64,000 bases of DNA. It comes from Antedon mediterranea. Taxonomy: Eukaryota > Echinodermata > Crinoidea > Comatulida > Antedonidae. This document shows positions 1-11,874 of this stretch, in pieces. The DNA lies in the NCBI RefSeq assembly GCF_964355755.1, contig NW_027306097.1, forward strand, positions 1 through 64,000, read 5' to 3'. The translations under genes were made by a program, and so were the position numbers. The number at the start of each line of letters is the position of its first letter. The first letter of the stretch is position 1. Under the pieces are notes generated by a model that saw only the letters and a list, made by a program, of their open reading frames with translations, ran no database searches and was not told where the DNA came from.

Positions 1-117
1 ATAAGTTTTTTTCGAAAATCACAAAATGGTCTAAAACGTCTCCAAATGTGATTTGAAGCTATTCTAAGCACTTTGGTGTTTTTATGTTAACAAGTTTTTT
101 CAAAAATCACAAAATGG

Positions 118-204
118 TCTAAAACGTCTCCAAATGCGATTTGAAGCTATTCTAAGCACTTTGGTGTTTTGTGTGAAAAAGTTTTGTCTAAATGCTCAAA
201 ATGG
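118..204 (+). repeat. Type B monomer, 87 bp (example copy)
   Basis: The left half is like A (GTCTCCAAATGCGATTTGAAGC). The right half is different: GTGTTTTGTGTGAAAAAG, then TTTTGTCTAAATGCTC and AAAATGG. Subtypes have GTCTAAATG, ATCTAAATG or GTCGAAATG in this place. B is nearly always followed by C. The A-like front and C-like back suggest that B arose as a hybrid of the two classes, but this is inference. Confidence 0.95.
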
Positions 205-291
205 TCTAAAACGTTTTTAAATACGATATTAAGCTATTTTGTGCTCTTTGATGTTTTTGTGTGAAAAGTGTTATCGAAATGCTCAAAATGG
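205..291 (+). repeat. Type C monomer, 87 bp (example copy)
   Basis: C is the most distinct class. It has ACGTTTTTAAATACGATATTAAGC, written here as adjoining parts ACGTTTTTAAATACG and ATATTAAGC, then TATTTTGTGCTCTTTGATG and TTTTTGTGTGAAAAGTG. Its start contains the 10-bp palindrome AAAACGTTTT. A variant, C-prime, has AAAACATTTTT (CG changed to CA) with GAAAATTG and always follows a B with ATCTAAATG. C is followed by a D monomer in almost every case. Confidence 0.95.
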
Positions 292-369
292 TCTAAAACG
301 GTTTATAATGTGATTTTAAGCACTTTGATGTTTTTGTGTAATCAAGTTTCATCGAAATGCACAAATTGG
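292..369 (+). repeat. Type D monomer, 78 bp, internal 10-bp deletion (example copy)
   Basis: D starts TCTAAAACGGTTTATAATG and runs GATTTTAAGCACTTTGATG, lacking about 10 bp present in A around GAAGCTATTCTAAGC. It ends in one of three ways: AATCAAGTTTCATCG with ACAAATTGG (this copy), AACCAAGTTTTTTCG with ATCTCAAAATGG, or AACCAAGTTTCATCG with ACAAAATGG. A further form (D-double-prime) has GATTCTAAGCACTTTGGTG and an A-like tail. D closes each B-C-D trimer. Confidence 0.94.
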
Positions 370-709
370 TCTAAAACGTCTCCAAATGCGATTTGAAGCT
401 ATTCTAAGCACTTTGGTGTTTTGTGTGAAAAAGTTTTGTCGAAATGCTCAAAATGGTCCTAAAACGTTTTTAAATACGATATTAAGCTATTTTGTGCTCT
501 TTGATGTTTTGTGTGAAAAGAGTTATCGAAATGCTCAAAATGGTCTAAAACGGTTTATAATGTGATTTTAAGCACTTTGATGTTTTTGTGTAACCAAGTT
601 TTTTCGAAAATCTCAAAATGGTCTAAAACGTCTCCAAATACGATTTGAAGCTATTCTAAGCACTTTGGTGTTTTTATGTTAACAAGTTTTTTCGAAAATC
701 ACAAAATGG

Positions 710-797
710 TCTAAAACGTCTCCAAATGCGATTTGAAGCTATTCTAAGCACTTTGGTGTTTTTATGTTAACAAGTTTTTTCGAAAATCACAAAATGG
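710..797 (+). repeat. Type A monomer, 88 bp (example copy)
   Basis: This is a clean copy of the most common class. In order it has TCTAAAACGTCTCC, AAATGCGATTTGAAGC, TATTCTAAGCACTTTGG, TGTTTTTATGTTAACAAG and TTTTTTCGAAAATCAC, then AAAATGG. It carries three CpG sites, the palindrome GTTAAC and the palindrome TTTTCGAAAA. Recurrent variants are TTTCC for CTCC (usually paired with CACTTTCGTG), AAATGTG or AAATACG for AAATGCG, CTAAACCC with GTTGATAAG, TTCAAAAATC for TTCGAAAATC, and GTTAAAAAG for GTTAACAAG. Neighbouring A copies are spaced exactly 88 bp apart (CACTTTGG at 661, 749 and 837). Confidence 0.97.
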
Positions 798-884
798 TCT
801 AAAACGTCTCCAAATGCGATTTGAAGCTATTCTAAGCACTTTGGTGTTTTTATGTTAACAAGTTTTTTCAAAATCACAAAATGG

Positions 885-2069
885 TCTAAACCGTCTCCAA
901 ATGCGATTTGAAGCTTTTCTAAGCACTTTGGTGTTTTGTGTGAAAAATTTTATCTAAATGCTCAAAATGGTCTAAAACATTTTTAAATACGATATTAAGC
1001 TATTTTGTGCTCTTTGATGTTTTTGTGTGAAAATTGTTATCGAAATGCTCAAAATGGTCTAAAACGGTTTATATTGTGATTCTAAGCACTTTGGTGTTTT
1101 TATGTTAACAATCTTTTTCGAAAATCACAAAATGGTCTAAAACGTTTCCAAATGCGATTTGAAGCTATTCTAAGCACTTTCGTGTTTTTATGTTAACAAG
1201 TTTTTTCGAAAATCACAAAATGGTCTAAAACGTCTCCAAATGTGATTTGAAGCTATTCTAAGCACTTTGGTGTTTTTATGTTAACAAGTTTTTCAAAAAT
1301 CACAAATGGTCTAAAACGTCTCCAAATGCGATTTGAAGCTATTCTAAACCCTTTGGTGTTTTTATGTTGATAAGTTTTTCGAAAGTCACAAAATGGTCTA
1401 AAACGTCTCCAAATGCGATTTGAAGCTATTCTAAGCACTTTGGTGTTTTGTGTGAAAAAGTTTTGTCTAAATGCTCAAAAAATGGTCTAAAACGTTTTTA
1501 AATACGATATTAAGCTATTTTGTGCTCTTTGATGTTTTTGTGTGAAAAGTGTTTTCGAAATGCTCAAAATGGTCTAAAACGGTTTATAATGTGATTTTAA
1601 GCACGTTGATGTTTTTGTGTAATCAAGTTTCATCGAAATGCACAAATTGGTCTAAAACGTCTCCAAATGCGATTTGAAGCTATTCTAAGCACTTTGGTGT
1701 GAAAAAGTTTTGTCGAAATGCTGAAAATGGTCTAAAACGTTTTTAATACGATATTAAGCTATTTTGTGCTCTTTGATGTTTTTGTGTGAAAAGTGTTATC
1801 GAAATGTTCAAAATGGTCTAAAACGGTTTATAATGTGATTTTAAGCACTTTGATGTTTTGTGTAACCAAGTTTTTTCGAAAATCTCAAAAGGGTCTAAAA
1901 CGTCTCCAAATACGATTTGAAGCTATTCTAAGCACTTTGGTGTTTTTTATGTTAACAAGTTCTTTCGAAAATCACAAAATGGTCTAAAACGTCTCCAAAT
2001 GCGATTTGAAGCTATTCTAAGCACTTTGGTGTTTTTATGTTAACAAGTTTTTTCAAAATCACAAAATGG
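885..2069 (+). repeat. 14-monomer higher-order repeat, copy a (1185 bp)
   Basis: The block runs between two B monomers that share the rare CTAAACCGTC start. The monomer order is B, C-prime, D-double-prime, A (TTTCC), A (AAATGTG), A (AACCC, GTTGATAAG), B, C, D, B, C, D, A, A. The second B lacks TTTTGTGTG in this copy and in its partner at 16671-17859. The D at ~1885 reads AAAAGGGTC. Confidence 0.88.
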
Positions 2070-4439
2070 TCTAAACCGTCTCCAAATGCGATTTGAAGCT
2101 ATTCTAAGCACTTTGGTGTTTTGTGTGAAAAAGTTTTATCTAAATGCTCAAAATGGTCTAAAACATTTTTAAATACGATATTAAGCTATTTTGTGCTCTT
2201 TGATGTTTTTGTGTGAAAATTGTTATCGAAATGCTCAAAATGGTCTAAAACGGTTTATAATGTGTTTCTAAGCACTTTGGTGTTTTTATGTTAACAATTT
2301 TTTTCGAAAATCACAAAATGGTCTAAAACGTTTCCAAATGCGATTTGAAGCTATTCTAAGCACTTTCGTGTTTTTATGTTAACAAGTTTTTCGAAAATCA
2401 CAAAATGGTCTAAAACGTCTCCAAATGTGATTTGAAGCTATTCTAAGCACTTTGGTCTTTTTATGTTAAAAAAGTTTTTTCGAAAATCACAAAATGGTCT
2501 AAAACGTCTCCAAATGCGATTTGAAGCTATTCTAAGCCCTTTGGTATTTTGTGTGAAAAAGTTTTGTCGAAATGCTCAAAATGGTCTAAAACGATTTATA
2601 ATGTGATTTTAAGCACTTTGATGTTTTTGTGTAACCAAGTTTCATCGAAATGCACAAAATGGTCTAAAACGTCTCCAAATGCGATTTGAAGCTATTCTAA
2701 GCACTTTGGTGTTTTGTGTGAAAAAGTTTTGTCTAAATGCTCAAAATGGTCTAAAACGTTTTTAAATACGATATTAAGCTATTTTGTGCTCTTTGATGTT
2801 TTTGTGTGAAAAGTGTTATCGAAATGCTCAAAATGGTCTAAAACGGTTTATAATGTGATTTTAAGCACGTTGATGTTTTTGTGTAATCAAGTTTCATCGA
2901 AATGCACAAATTGGTCTAAAACGTCTCCAAATGCGATTTGAAGCTATTCTAAGCACTTTGGTGTTTTGTGTGAAAAGTTTTGTCGAAATGCTCAAAATGG
3001 TCTAAAACGTTTTTAAATACGTTATTAAGCTATTTTGTGCTCTTTGATGTTTTTGTGTGAAAAGTGTTATCGAAATTCTCAAAATGGTCTAAAACGGTTT
3101 ATAATGTGGATTTTAAGCACTTTGATGTTTTTGTGTAACCAAGTTTTTTCGAAAATCTCAAAATGGTCTAAAACGTCCTCCAAATACGATTTGAAGCTAT
3201 TCTAAGCACTTTGGTGTTTTTATGTTAACAAGTTTTTTCGAAAATCACAAAATAGTCTAAAACGTCTCCAAATGTGATTTGAAGCTATTCTAACACTTTG
3301 GTGTTTTTATGTTAACAAGTTTTTTCAAAAATCACAAAATGGTCTAAAACGTCTCCAATGCGATTTGAAGCTATTCTAAGCACTTTGGTGTTTTGTGTGA
3401 AAAAGTTTTATCTAAATGCTCAAAATGGTCTAAAACATTTTTAAATACGATATTAAGCTATTTTGTGCTCTTTGATGTTTTTGTGTGAAAATTGTTATCG
3501 AAATGCTCAAAATGGTCTAAAACGGTTTATAATGTGATTCTAAGCACTTTGGTGTTTTTATGTTAACAATTTTTTTCGAAAATCACAAAATGGTCTAAAA
3601 CGTTTCCAAATGCGATTTGAAGCTATTCTAAGCACTTTCGTGTTTTTATGTTAACAAGTTTTTTCGAAAATCACAAAATGGTCTAAAACGTCTCCAAATG
3701 TGATTTTGAAGCTATTCTAAGCACTTTGGTGTTTTTTATGTTAAAAAGTTTTTTCGAAAATCACAAAATGGTCTAAAACGTCTCCAAATGCGATTTGAAG
3801 CTATTCTAAGCCCTTTGGTATTTTGTGTGAAAAAGTTTTGTCGAAATGCTCAAAATGGTCTAAAACGATTTATAATGTGATTTTAAGCACTTTGATGTTT
3901 TTGTGTAACCAAGCTTCATCGAAATGCACAAAATGGTCTAAAACGTCTCCAAATGCGATTTGAAGCTATTCTAAGCACTTTGGTGTTTTGTGTGAAAAAG
4001 TTTTGTCTAAATGCTCAAAATGGTCTAAAACGTTTTAAATACGATATTAAAGCTATTTTGTGCTCTTTGATGTTTTTGTGTGAAAAGTGTTATCGAAATG
4101 CTCAAAATGGTCTAAAACGGTTTATAATGTGATTTTAAGCACGTTGATGTTTTTGTGTAATCAAGTTTCATCGAAATGCACAAATTGGTCTAAAACTTCT
4201 CCAAATGCGATTTGAAGCTATTCCTAAGCACTTTGGTGTTTTGTGTGAAAAAGTTTTGTCGAAATGCTCAAAATGTCTAAAACGTTTTTAATACGATATT
4301 AAGCTATTTTGTGCTCTTTGATGTTTTTGTGTGAAAAGTGTTATCGAAATGTTCAAAATGGTCTAAAACGGTTTATAATGTGATTTTAAGCACTTTGATG
4401 TTTTTGTGTAACCAAGTTTTTTCGGAAATCTCAAAATGG

Positions 4440-6690
4440 TCTAAAACGTCTCCAAATACGATTTGAAGCTATTCTAAGCACTTTCATGTTTTTATGTTAA
4501 CAAGTTTTTCGAAAATCACAAAATGTCTAAAACGTTTCCAAATGCGATTTGAAGCTATTCTAAGCACTTTCGTGTTTTATGTTAACAAGTTTTTTCGAAA
4601 ATCACAAATGGTCTAAAACGTCTCCAAATGCGATTTGAAGCTATTCTAAACCCTTTGGTGTTTTTATGTTGATAAGTTTTTCGAAAATCACAAATTGGTC
4701 TAAAACGTCTCCAAATGCGATTTGAAGCTATTCTAAACACTTTGGTGTTTTTATGTTAACAATTTTTTTCGAAAATCACAAAATGGTCTAAAACGTTTCC
4801 AAATGCGATTTGAAGGCTATTCTAAGCACTTTCGTGTTTTTATGTTAACAAGTTTTTTCGAAAATCACTAAATGGTCTAAAACGTTTCCAATGCGATTTG
4901 AAGCTATTCTAAGCACTTTCGTGTTTTTATGTTAACAAGTTTTTTCGAAAATCACAAAATGGTCTAAAACGTCTCCAAATGTGATTTGAAGCTATTCTAA
5001 GCACTTTGGTGTTTTTATGTTAACAAGTTTTTTCAAAAATCACAAAATGGTCTAAAACGTCTCCAAATGCGATTTGAAGCTATTCTAAGCACTTTGGTGT
5101 TTTGTGTGAAAAAGTTTTATCTAAATGCTCAAAATGGTCTAAAACATTTTTAAATACGATATTAAGCTATTTTGTGCTCTTTGATGTTTTGTGTGAAAAT
5201 TGTTATCGAAATGCTCAAAATGGTCTAAAACGTTTATAATGTGATTCTAAGCACTTATGGTCTAAAACGTCTCCAAATGTGATTTGAAGCTATTCTAAGC
5301 ACTTTGGTGTTTTTATGTTAAAAAGTTTTTTCGAAAATCACAAAATGGTCTAAAACGTCTCCAAATGCGATTTGAAGCTATTCTAAGCACTTTGGTATTT
5401 TGTGTGAAAAAGTTTGTCGAAATGCTCAAAATGGTCTAAAACGATTTATAATGTGATTTTAAGCACTTTGATGTTTTTGTGTAACCAAGTTTTCATCGAA
5501 ATGCACAAAATGGTTCTAAAACGTCTCCAAATGCGATTTGAAGCTATTCTAAGCACTTTGGTGTTTTGTGTGAAAAAGTTTTGTCTAAAGGCTCAAAATG
5601 GTCTAAAACGTTTTTAAATACGATATTAAGCTATTTTGTGCTCTTTGATGTTTTTGTGTGAAAAGTGTTACCGAAATGCTCAAAATGGTCTAAAACGGTT
5701 TATAATGTGATTTTAAGCACTTTGATGTTTTTGTGTAACCAAGTTTTTTCGAAAATCTCAAAATGGTCTAAAACGTCTCCAAATACGATTTGAAGCTATT
5801 CTAAGCACTTTGGTGTTTTTATGTTAACAAGTTTTTTCGAAAATCACAAAATGGTCTAAAACGTCTCCAAATGCGATTTGAAGCTATTCTAAGCACTTTG
5901 GTGTTTTTATGTTAACAAGTTTTTTCAAAATCACAAAATGGTCTAAAACGTCTCCAAATGCGATTTGAAGCTATTCTAAACCCTTTGGTGTTTTTATGTT
6001 GATAAGTTTTTTCGAAAATCACAAATTTGTCTAAAACGTCTCCAAATGCGATTTGAAGCTATTCTAAACACTTTGGTGTTTTTATGTTAACAATTTTTTT
6101 TCGAAAATCACAAAATGGTCTAAAACGTTTCCAAATGCGATTTGAAGCTATTCTAAGCACTTTCGTGTTTTTATGTTAACAAGTTTTTTCGAAAATCACA
6201 AAATGGTCTAAAACGTTTCCAAAAGCGATTTGAAGCTATTCTAAGCACTTTCGTGTTTTTATGTTAACAAGTTTTTTCGAAAATCACAAAATGGTCTAAA
6301 ACGTCTCCAAATGTGATTTGAAGCTATTCTAAGCACTTTGGTGTTTTTATGTTAACAAGTTTTTTCAAAAATCACAAAATGGTCTAAAACGTCTCCAAAT
6401 GCGATTTGAAGCTATTCTAAGCACTTTGGTGTTTTGTGTGAAAAAGTTTTATCTAAATGCTCAAAATGGTCTAAAACATTTTTAAATACGATATTAAGCT
6501 ATTTTGTGCTCTTTGATGTTTTTGTGTGAAAATTGTTATCGAAATGCTCAAAATGGTCTAAAACGGTTTATAATGTGATTCTAAGCACTTTGGTGTTTTT
6601 ATGTTAACAATTTTTTCGAAAATCACAAAATGGTCTAAAACGTTTCCAAATGCGATTTGAAGCTATTCTAAGCACTTCGTGTTTTTATGT
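4440..6690 (+). repeat. Core block copy 1 (~2.2 kb, CTTTCATG to CACTTCGTG)
   Basis: A block recognised by the pair CTTTCATG and, ~1.11 kb later, the B variant GTCTAAAGGCTC occurs six times. The CTTTCATG positions are 4481, 11921, 20271, 27718, 32398 and 41864; the GGCTC-variant positions (AAGGCTC) are 5588, 13034, 21384, 28831, 33511 and 42978. The spacing is 1113 bp in four copies and 1114 in one, but 1107 here because of scattered one-base losses. Within the block are A runs with TTTCC, the GTTGATAAG A monomer, one truncated 38-bp-class monomer and a C with GTTACCG. Confidence 0.86.
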
Positions 6691-9600
6691 TAACAAGTTT
6701 TTTCGAAAATCACAAAATGGTCTAAAATGTCTCCAAATGTGATTTGAAGCTATTCTAAGCACTTTGGTGTTTTTATGTTAAAAAGTTTTTTCGAAAATCA
6801 CAAAATGGTCTAAAACGTCTCCAAATGCGATTTGAAGCTATTCTAAGCACTTTGGTGTTTTGTGTGAAAAAGTTTTGTCTAAATGCTCAAAATGGTCTAA
6901 AACGTTTTTAAATACGATATTAAGCTATTTTGTGCTCTTTGATGTTTTTGTGTGAAAAGTGTTATCGAAATGCTCAAAATGGTCTAAAACGGTTTATAAT
7001 GTGATTTTAAGCACTTTGATGTTTTTGTGTAATCAAGTTTCATCGAAATGCACAAATTGGTCTAAAACGTCTCCAAATGCGATTTGAAGCTATTCTAAGC
7101 ACTTTGGTGTTTTGTGTGAAAAAGTTTTGTCGAAATGCTCAAAATGGTCTAAAACGTTTTTAAATACGATATTAAGCTATTTTGTGCTCTTTGATGTTTT
7201 TGTGTGAAAAGTGTTATCGAAATGCTCAAAATGGTCTAAAACGGTTTATAATGTGATTTTAAGCACTTTGATGTTTTTGTGTAACCAAGTTTTTTCGAAA
7301 ATCTCAAAATGGTCTAAAACGTCTCCAAATACGATTTGAAGCTATTCTAAGCACTTTGGTGTTTTTATGTTAACAAGTTTGTTCAAAATCACAAAATGGT
7401 CTAAAACGTCTCCAAATGTGATTTGAAGCTATTCTAAGCACTTTGGTGTTTTTATGTTAACAAGTTTTTTCAAAAATCACAAATTGGTCTAAAACGTCTC
7501 CAAATGCGATTTGAAGCTATTCTAAGCACTTTGGTGTTTTGTGTGAAAAAGTTTTATCTAAATGCTCAAAATGGTCTAAAACATTTTTAAATACGATATT
7601 AAGCTATTTTGTGCTCTTTGATGTTTTTGTGTGAAAATTGTTATCGAAATGCTCAAAATGGTCTAAAACGGTTTATAATGTGATTCTAAGCACTTTTGGT
7701 CTAAAATGTCTCCAAATGTGATTTGAAGCTATTCTAAGCACTTTGGTGTTTTTATGTTAAAAAGTTTTTTCGAAAATCACAAAATGGTCTAAAACGTCTC
7801 CAAATGCGATTTGAAGCTATTCTAAGCACTTTGGTATTTTGTGTGAAAAAGTTTTGTCGAAATGCTCAAAATGGTCTAAAACGATTTATAATGTGATTTT
7901 AAGCACTTTGATGTTTTTGTGTAACCAAGTTTCATCGAAATGCACAAAATGGTCTAAAACGTCTCCAAATGCGATTTGAAGCTATTCTAAGCACTTTGGT
8001 GTTTTGTGTGAAAAAGTTTTGTCTAAATGCTCAAAATGGTCTAAAACGTTTTTAAATACGATATTAAGCTATTTTGTGCTCTTTGATGTTTTTGTGTGAA
8101 AAGTGTTATCGAAATGCTCAAAATGGTCTAAAACGGTTTATAATGTGATTTTAAGCACTTTGATGTTTTTGTGTAATCAAGTTTCATCGAAATGCACAAA
8201 TTGGTCTAAAACGTCTCCAAATGCGATTTGAAGCTATTCTAAGCACTTTGGTGTTTTGTGTGAAAAAGTTTTGTCGAAATGCTCAAAATGGTCTAAAACG
8301 TTTTTAAATACGATATTAAGCTATTTTGTGCTCTTTGATGTTTTTGTGTGAAAAGTGTTATCGAAATTCTCAAAATGGTCTAAAACGGTTTATAATGTGA
8401 TTTTAAGCACTTTGATGTTTTTGTGTAACCAAGTTTTTTCGAAAATCTCAAAATGGTCTAAAACGTCTCCAAATACGATTTGAAGCTATTCTAAGCACTT
8501 TGGTGTTTTTATGTTAACAAGTTTTTTCGAAAATCACAAAATAGTCTAAAACGTCTCCAAATGCGATTTGAAGCTATTCTAAGCACTTTGGTGTTTTTAT
8601 GTTAACAAGTTTTTTCAAAATCACAAAATGGTCTAAAACGTCTCCAAATGCGATTTGAAGCTATTCTAAACCCTTTGGTGTTTTTATGTTGATAAGTTTT
8701 TTCGAAAATCACAAAATGGTCTAAAACGTCTCCAAATGTGATTTGAAGCTATTCTAAGCACTTTGGTGTTTTTATGTTAACAAGTTTTTTCAAAAATCAC
8801 AAAATGGTCTAAAACGTCTCCAAATGCGATTTGAAGCTATTCTAAGCACTTTGGTGTTTTGTGTGAAAAAGTTTTATCTAAATGCTCAAAATGGTCTAAA
8901 ACATTTTTAAATACGATATTAAGCTATTTTGTGCTCTTTGATGTTTTTGTGTGAAAATTGTTATCGAAATGCTCAAAATGGTCTAAAACGGTTTATAATG
9001 TGATTCTAAGCACTTTGGTGTTTTTATGTTAACAATTTTTTTCGAAAATCACAAAATGGTCTAAAACGTTTCCAAATGCGATTTGAAGCTATTCTAAGCA
9101 CTTTCGTGTTTTTATGTTAACAAGTTTTTTCGAAAATCACAAAATGGTCTAAAACGTCTCCAAATGTGATTTGAAGCTATTCTAAGCACTTTGGTCTTTT
9201 TATGTTAAAAAGTTTTTTCGAAAATCACAAAATGGTCTAAAACGTCTCCAAATGCGATTTGAAGCTATTCTAAGCCCTTTGGTATTTTGTGTGAAAAAGT
9301 TTTGTCGAAATGCTCAAAATGGTCTAAAACGATTTATAATGTGATTTTAAGCACTTTGATGTTTTTGTGTAACCAAGTTTCATCGAAATGCACAAAATGG
9401 TCTAAAACGTCTCCAAATGCGATTTGAAGCTATTCTAAGCACTTTGGTGTTTTGTGTGAAAAAGTTTTGTCTAAATGCTCAAAATGGTCTAAAACGTTTT
9501 TAAATACGATATTAAGCTATTTTGTGCTCTTTGATGTTTTTGTGTGAAAAGTGTTATCGAAATGCTCAAAATGGTCTAAAACGGTTTATAATGTGATTTT

Positions 9601-10079
9601 AAGCACGTTGATGTTTTTGTGTAATCAAGTTTCATCGAAATGCACAAATTGGTCTAAAACGTCTCCAAATGCGATTTGAAGCTATTCTAAGCACTTTGGT
9701 GTTTTGTGTGAAAAAGTTTTGTCGAAATGCTCAAAATGGTCTAAAACGTTTTTAAATACGATATTAAGCTATTTTGTGCTCTTTGATGTTTTTGTGTGAA
9801 AAGTGTTATCGAAATGTTCAAAATGGTCTAAAACGGTTTATAATGTGATTTTAAGCACTTTGATGTTTTTGTGTAACCAAGTTTTTTCGAAAATCTCAAA
9901 ATGGTCTAAAACGTCTCCAAATACGATTTGAAGCTATTCTAAGCACTTTGGTGTTTTTATGTTAACAAGTTTTTTCGAAAATCACAAAATGGTCTAAAAC
10001 GTCTCCAAATGCGATTTGAAGCTATTCTAAGCACTTTGGTGTTTTTATGTTAACAAGTTTTTTCAAAATCACAAAATGG

Positions 10080-11275
10080 TCTAAACCGTCTCCAAATGCG
10101 ATTTGAAGCTATTCTAAGCACTTTGGTGTTTTGTGTGAAAAATTTTATCTAAATGCTCAAAATGGTCTAAAACATTTTTAAATACGATATTAAGCTATTT
10201 TGTGCTCTTTGATGTTTTTGTGTGAAAATTGTTATCGAAATGCTCAAAATGGTCTAAAACGGTTTATATTGTGATTCTAAGCACTTTGGTGTTTTTATGT
10301 TAACAATCTTTTTCGAAAATCACAAAATGGTCTAAAACGTTTCCAAATGCGATTTGAAGCTATTCTAAGCACTTTCGTGTTTTTATGTTAACAAGTTTTT
10401 TCGAAAATCACAAAATGGTCTAAAACGTCTCCAAATGTGTCTTGAAGCTATTCTAAGCACTTTGGTGTTTTTATGTTAACAAGTTTTTTCAAAAATCACA
10501 AAATGGTCTAAAACGTCTCCAAATGCGATTTGAAGCTATTCTAAACCTTTTGGTGTTTTTATGTTGATAAGTTTTTTCGAAAATCACAAAATGGTCTAAA
10601 ACGTCTCCAAATGCGATTTGAAGCTATTCTAAGCACTTTGGTGTTTTGTGTGAAAAAGTTTTGTCTAAATGCTCAAAAAATGGTCTAAAACGTTTTTAAA
10701 TACGATATTAAGCTATTTTGTGCTCTTTGATGTTTTTGTGTGAAAAGTGTTATCGAAATGCTCAAAATGGTCTAAAACGGTTTATAATGTGATTTTAAGC
10801 ACGTTGATGTTTTTGTGTAATCAAGTTTCATCGAAATGCACAAATTGGTCTAAAACGTCTCCAAATGCGATTTGAAGCTATTCTAAGCACTTTGGTGTTT
10901 TGTGTGAAAAAGTTTTGTCGAAATGCTCAAAATGGTCTAAAACGTTTTTAAATACGATATTAAGCTATTTTGTGCTCTTTGATGTTTTTGTGTGAAAAGT
11001 GTTATCGAAATGTTCAAAATGGTCTAAAACGGTTTATAATGTGATTTTAAGCACTTTGATGTTTTTGTGTAACCAAGTTTTTTCGAAAATCTCAAAATGG
11101 TCTAAAACGTCTCCAAATACGATTTGAAGCTATTCTAAGCACTTTGGTGTTTTTATGTTAACAAGTTCTTTCGAAAATCACAAAATGGTCTAAAACGTCT
11201 CCAAATGCGATTTGAAGCTATTCTAAGCACTTTGGTGTTTTTATGTTAACAAGTTTTTTCAAAATCACAAAATGG
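10080..11275 (+). repeat. 14-monomer higher-order repeat, copy b (1196 bp)
   Basis: It has the same monomer order as 885-2069, starting and ending at CTAAACCGTC B monomers. The 11-bp excess reflects the intact TTTTGTGTG in its second B and the absence of single-base losses. The B at ~10670 has the private AAAAAATGG end that is also seen in the first block. Confidence 0.87.
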
Positions 11276-11874
11276 TCTAAACCGTCTCCAAATGCGATTT
11301 GAAGCTATTCTAAGCACTTTGGTGTTTTGTGTGAAAAAGTTTTATCTAAATGCTCAAAATGGTCTAAAACATTTTTAAATACGATATTAAGCTATTTTGT
11401 GCTCTTTGATGTTTTTGTGTGAAAATTGTTATCGAAATGCTCAAAATGGTCTAAAACGGTTTATATTGTGATTCTAAGCACTTTGGTGTTTTTATGTTAA
11501 CAATCTTTTTCGAAAATCACAAAATGGTCTAAAACGTTTCCAAATGCGATTTGAAGCTATTCTAACCACTTTCGTGTTTTTATGTTAACAAGTTTTTTCG
11601 AAAATCACAAAATGGTCTAAAACGTCTCCAAATGTGATTTGAAGCTATTCTAAGCACTTTGGTGTTTTTATGTTAACAAGTTTTTTCAAAAATCACAAAA
11701 TGGTCTAAAACGTCTCCAAATGCGATTTGAAGCTATTCTAAGCACTTTGGTGTTTTTATGTTAACAGGTTTTTTCGAAGAACACAAAATGTTCTAAAACA
11801 TCTCCAAATGCGATTTGAAGCTATTCTAAGCACTTTGGTGTTTTTATGTTAACAGTTTTTTTCGAAAATCACAA

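Larger units (their letters stand above)
118..621 (+). repeat. B-C-D / B-C-D double trimer (basic higher-order unit)
   Basis: Two trimers stand side by side here: B 118-204, C 205-291, D 292-369, then B 370-456, C 457-543, D 544-621. Each trimer is 252 bp. The first D ends with the TTTCATCG and ACAAATTGG tail and the second with the TTTTTTCG and ATCTCAAAATGG tail, and this ordered pair recurs throughout the window, for example near 7.0-7.3, 9.5-9.9, 22.8-23.1 and 53.3-53.6 kb. Runs of A monomers separate the trimers. Confidence 0.92.

Noticed and set aside
544-621. Promoter-like TTTATAAT in D monomers
   Set aside because: It is part of the D consensus, present in every trimer, with no gene downstream.
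1253-1438. Open frame of 61 codons on the minus strand
   Set aside because: It reads straight through two and a half satellite monomers and its peptide repeats itself. No start context or codon bias, and it stays open only because of local indels.
1793-1987. Open frame of 64 codons on the plus strand
   Set aside because: It is satellite translation. It lies in the region of copy-1 one-base indels and ends in ordinary monomer sequence.
5414-5617. Open frame of 67 codons on the plus strand
   Set aside because: It is joined by extra bases at ~5490 and ~5513 that the partner near 21.2-21.4 kb does not have, so it is likely an artefact of indels.
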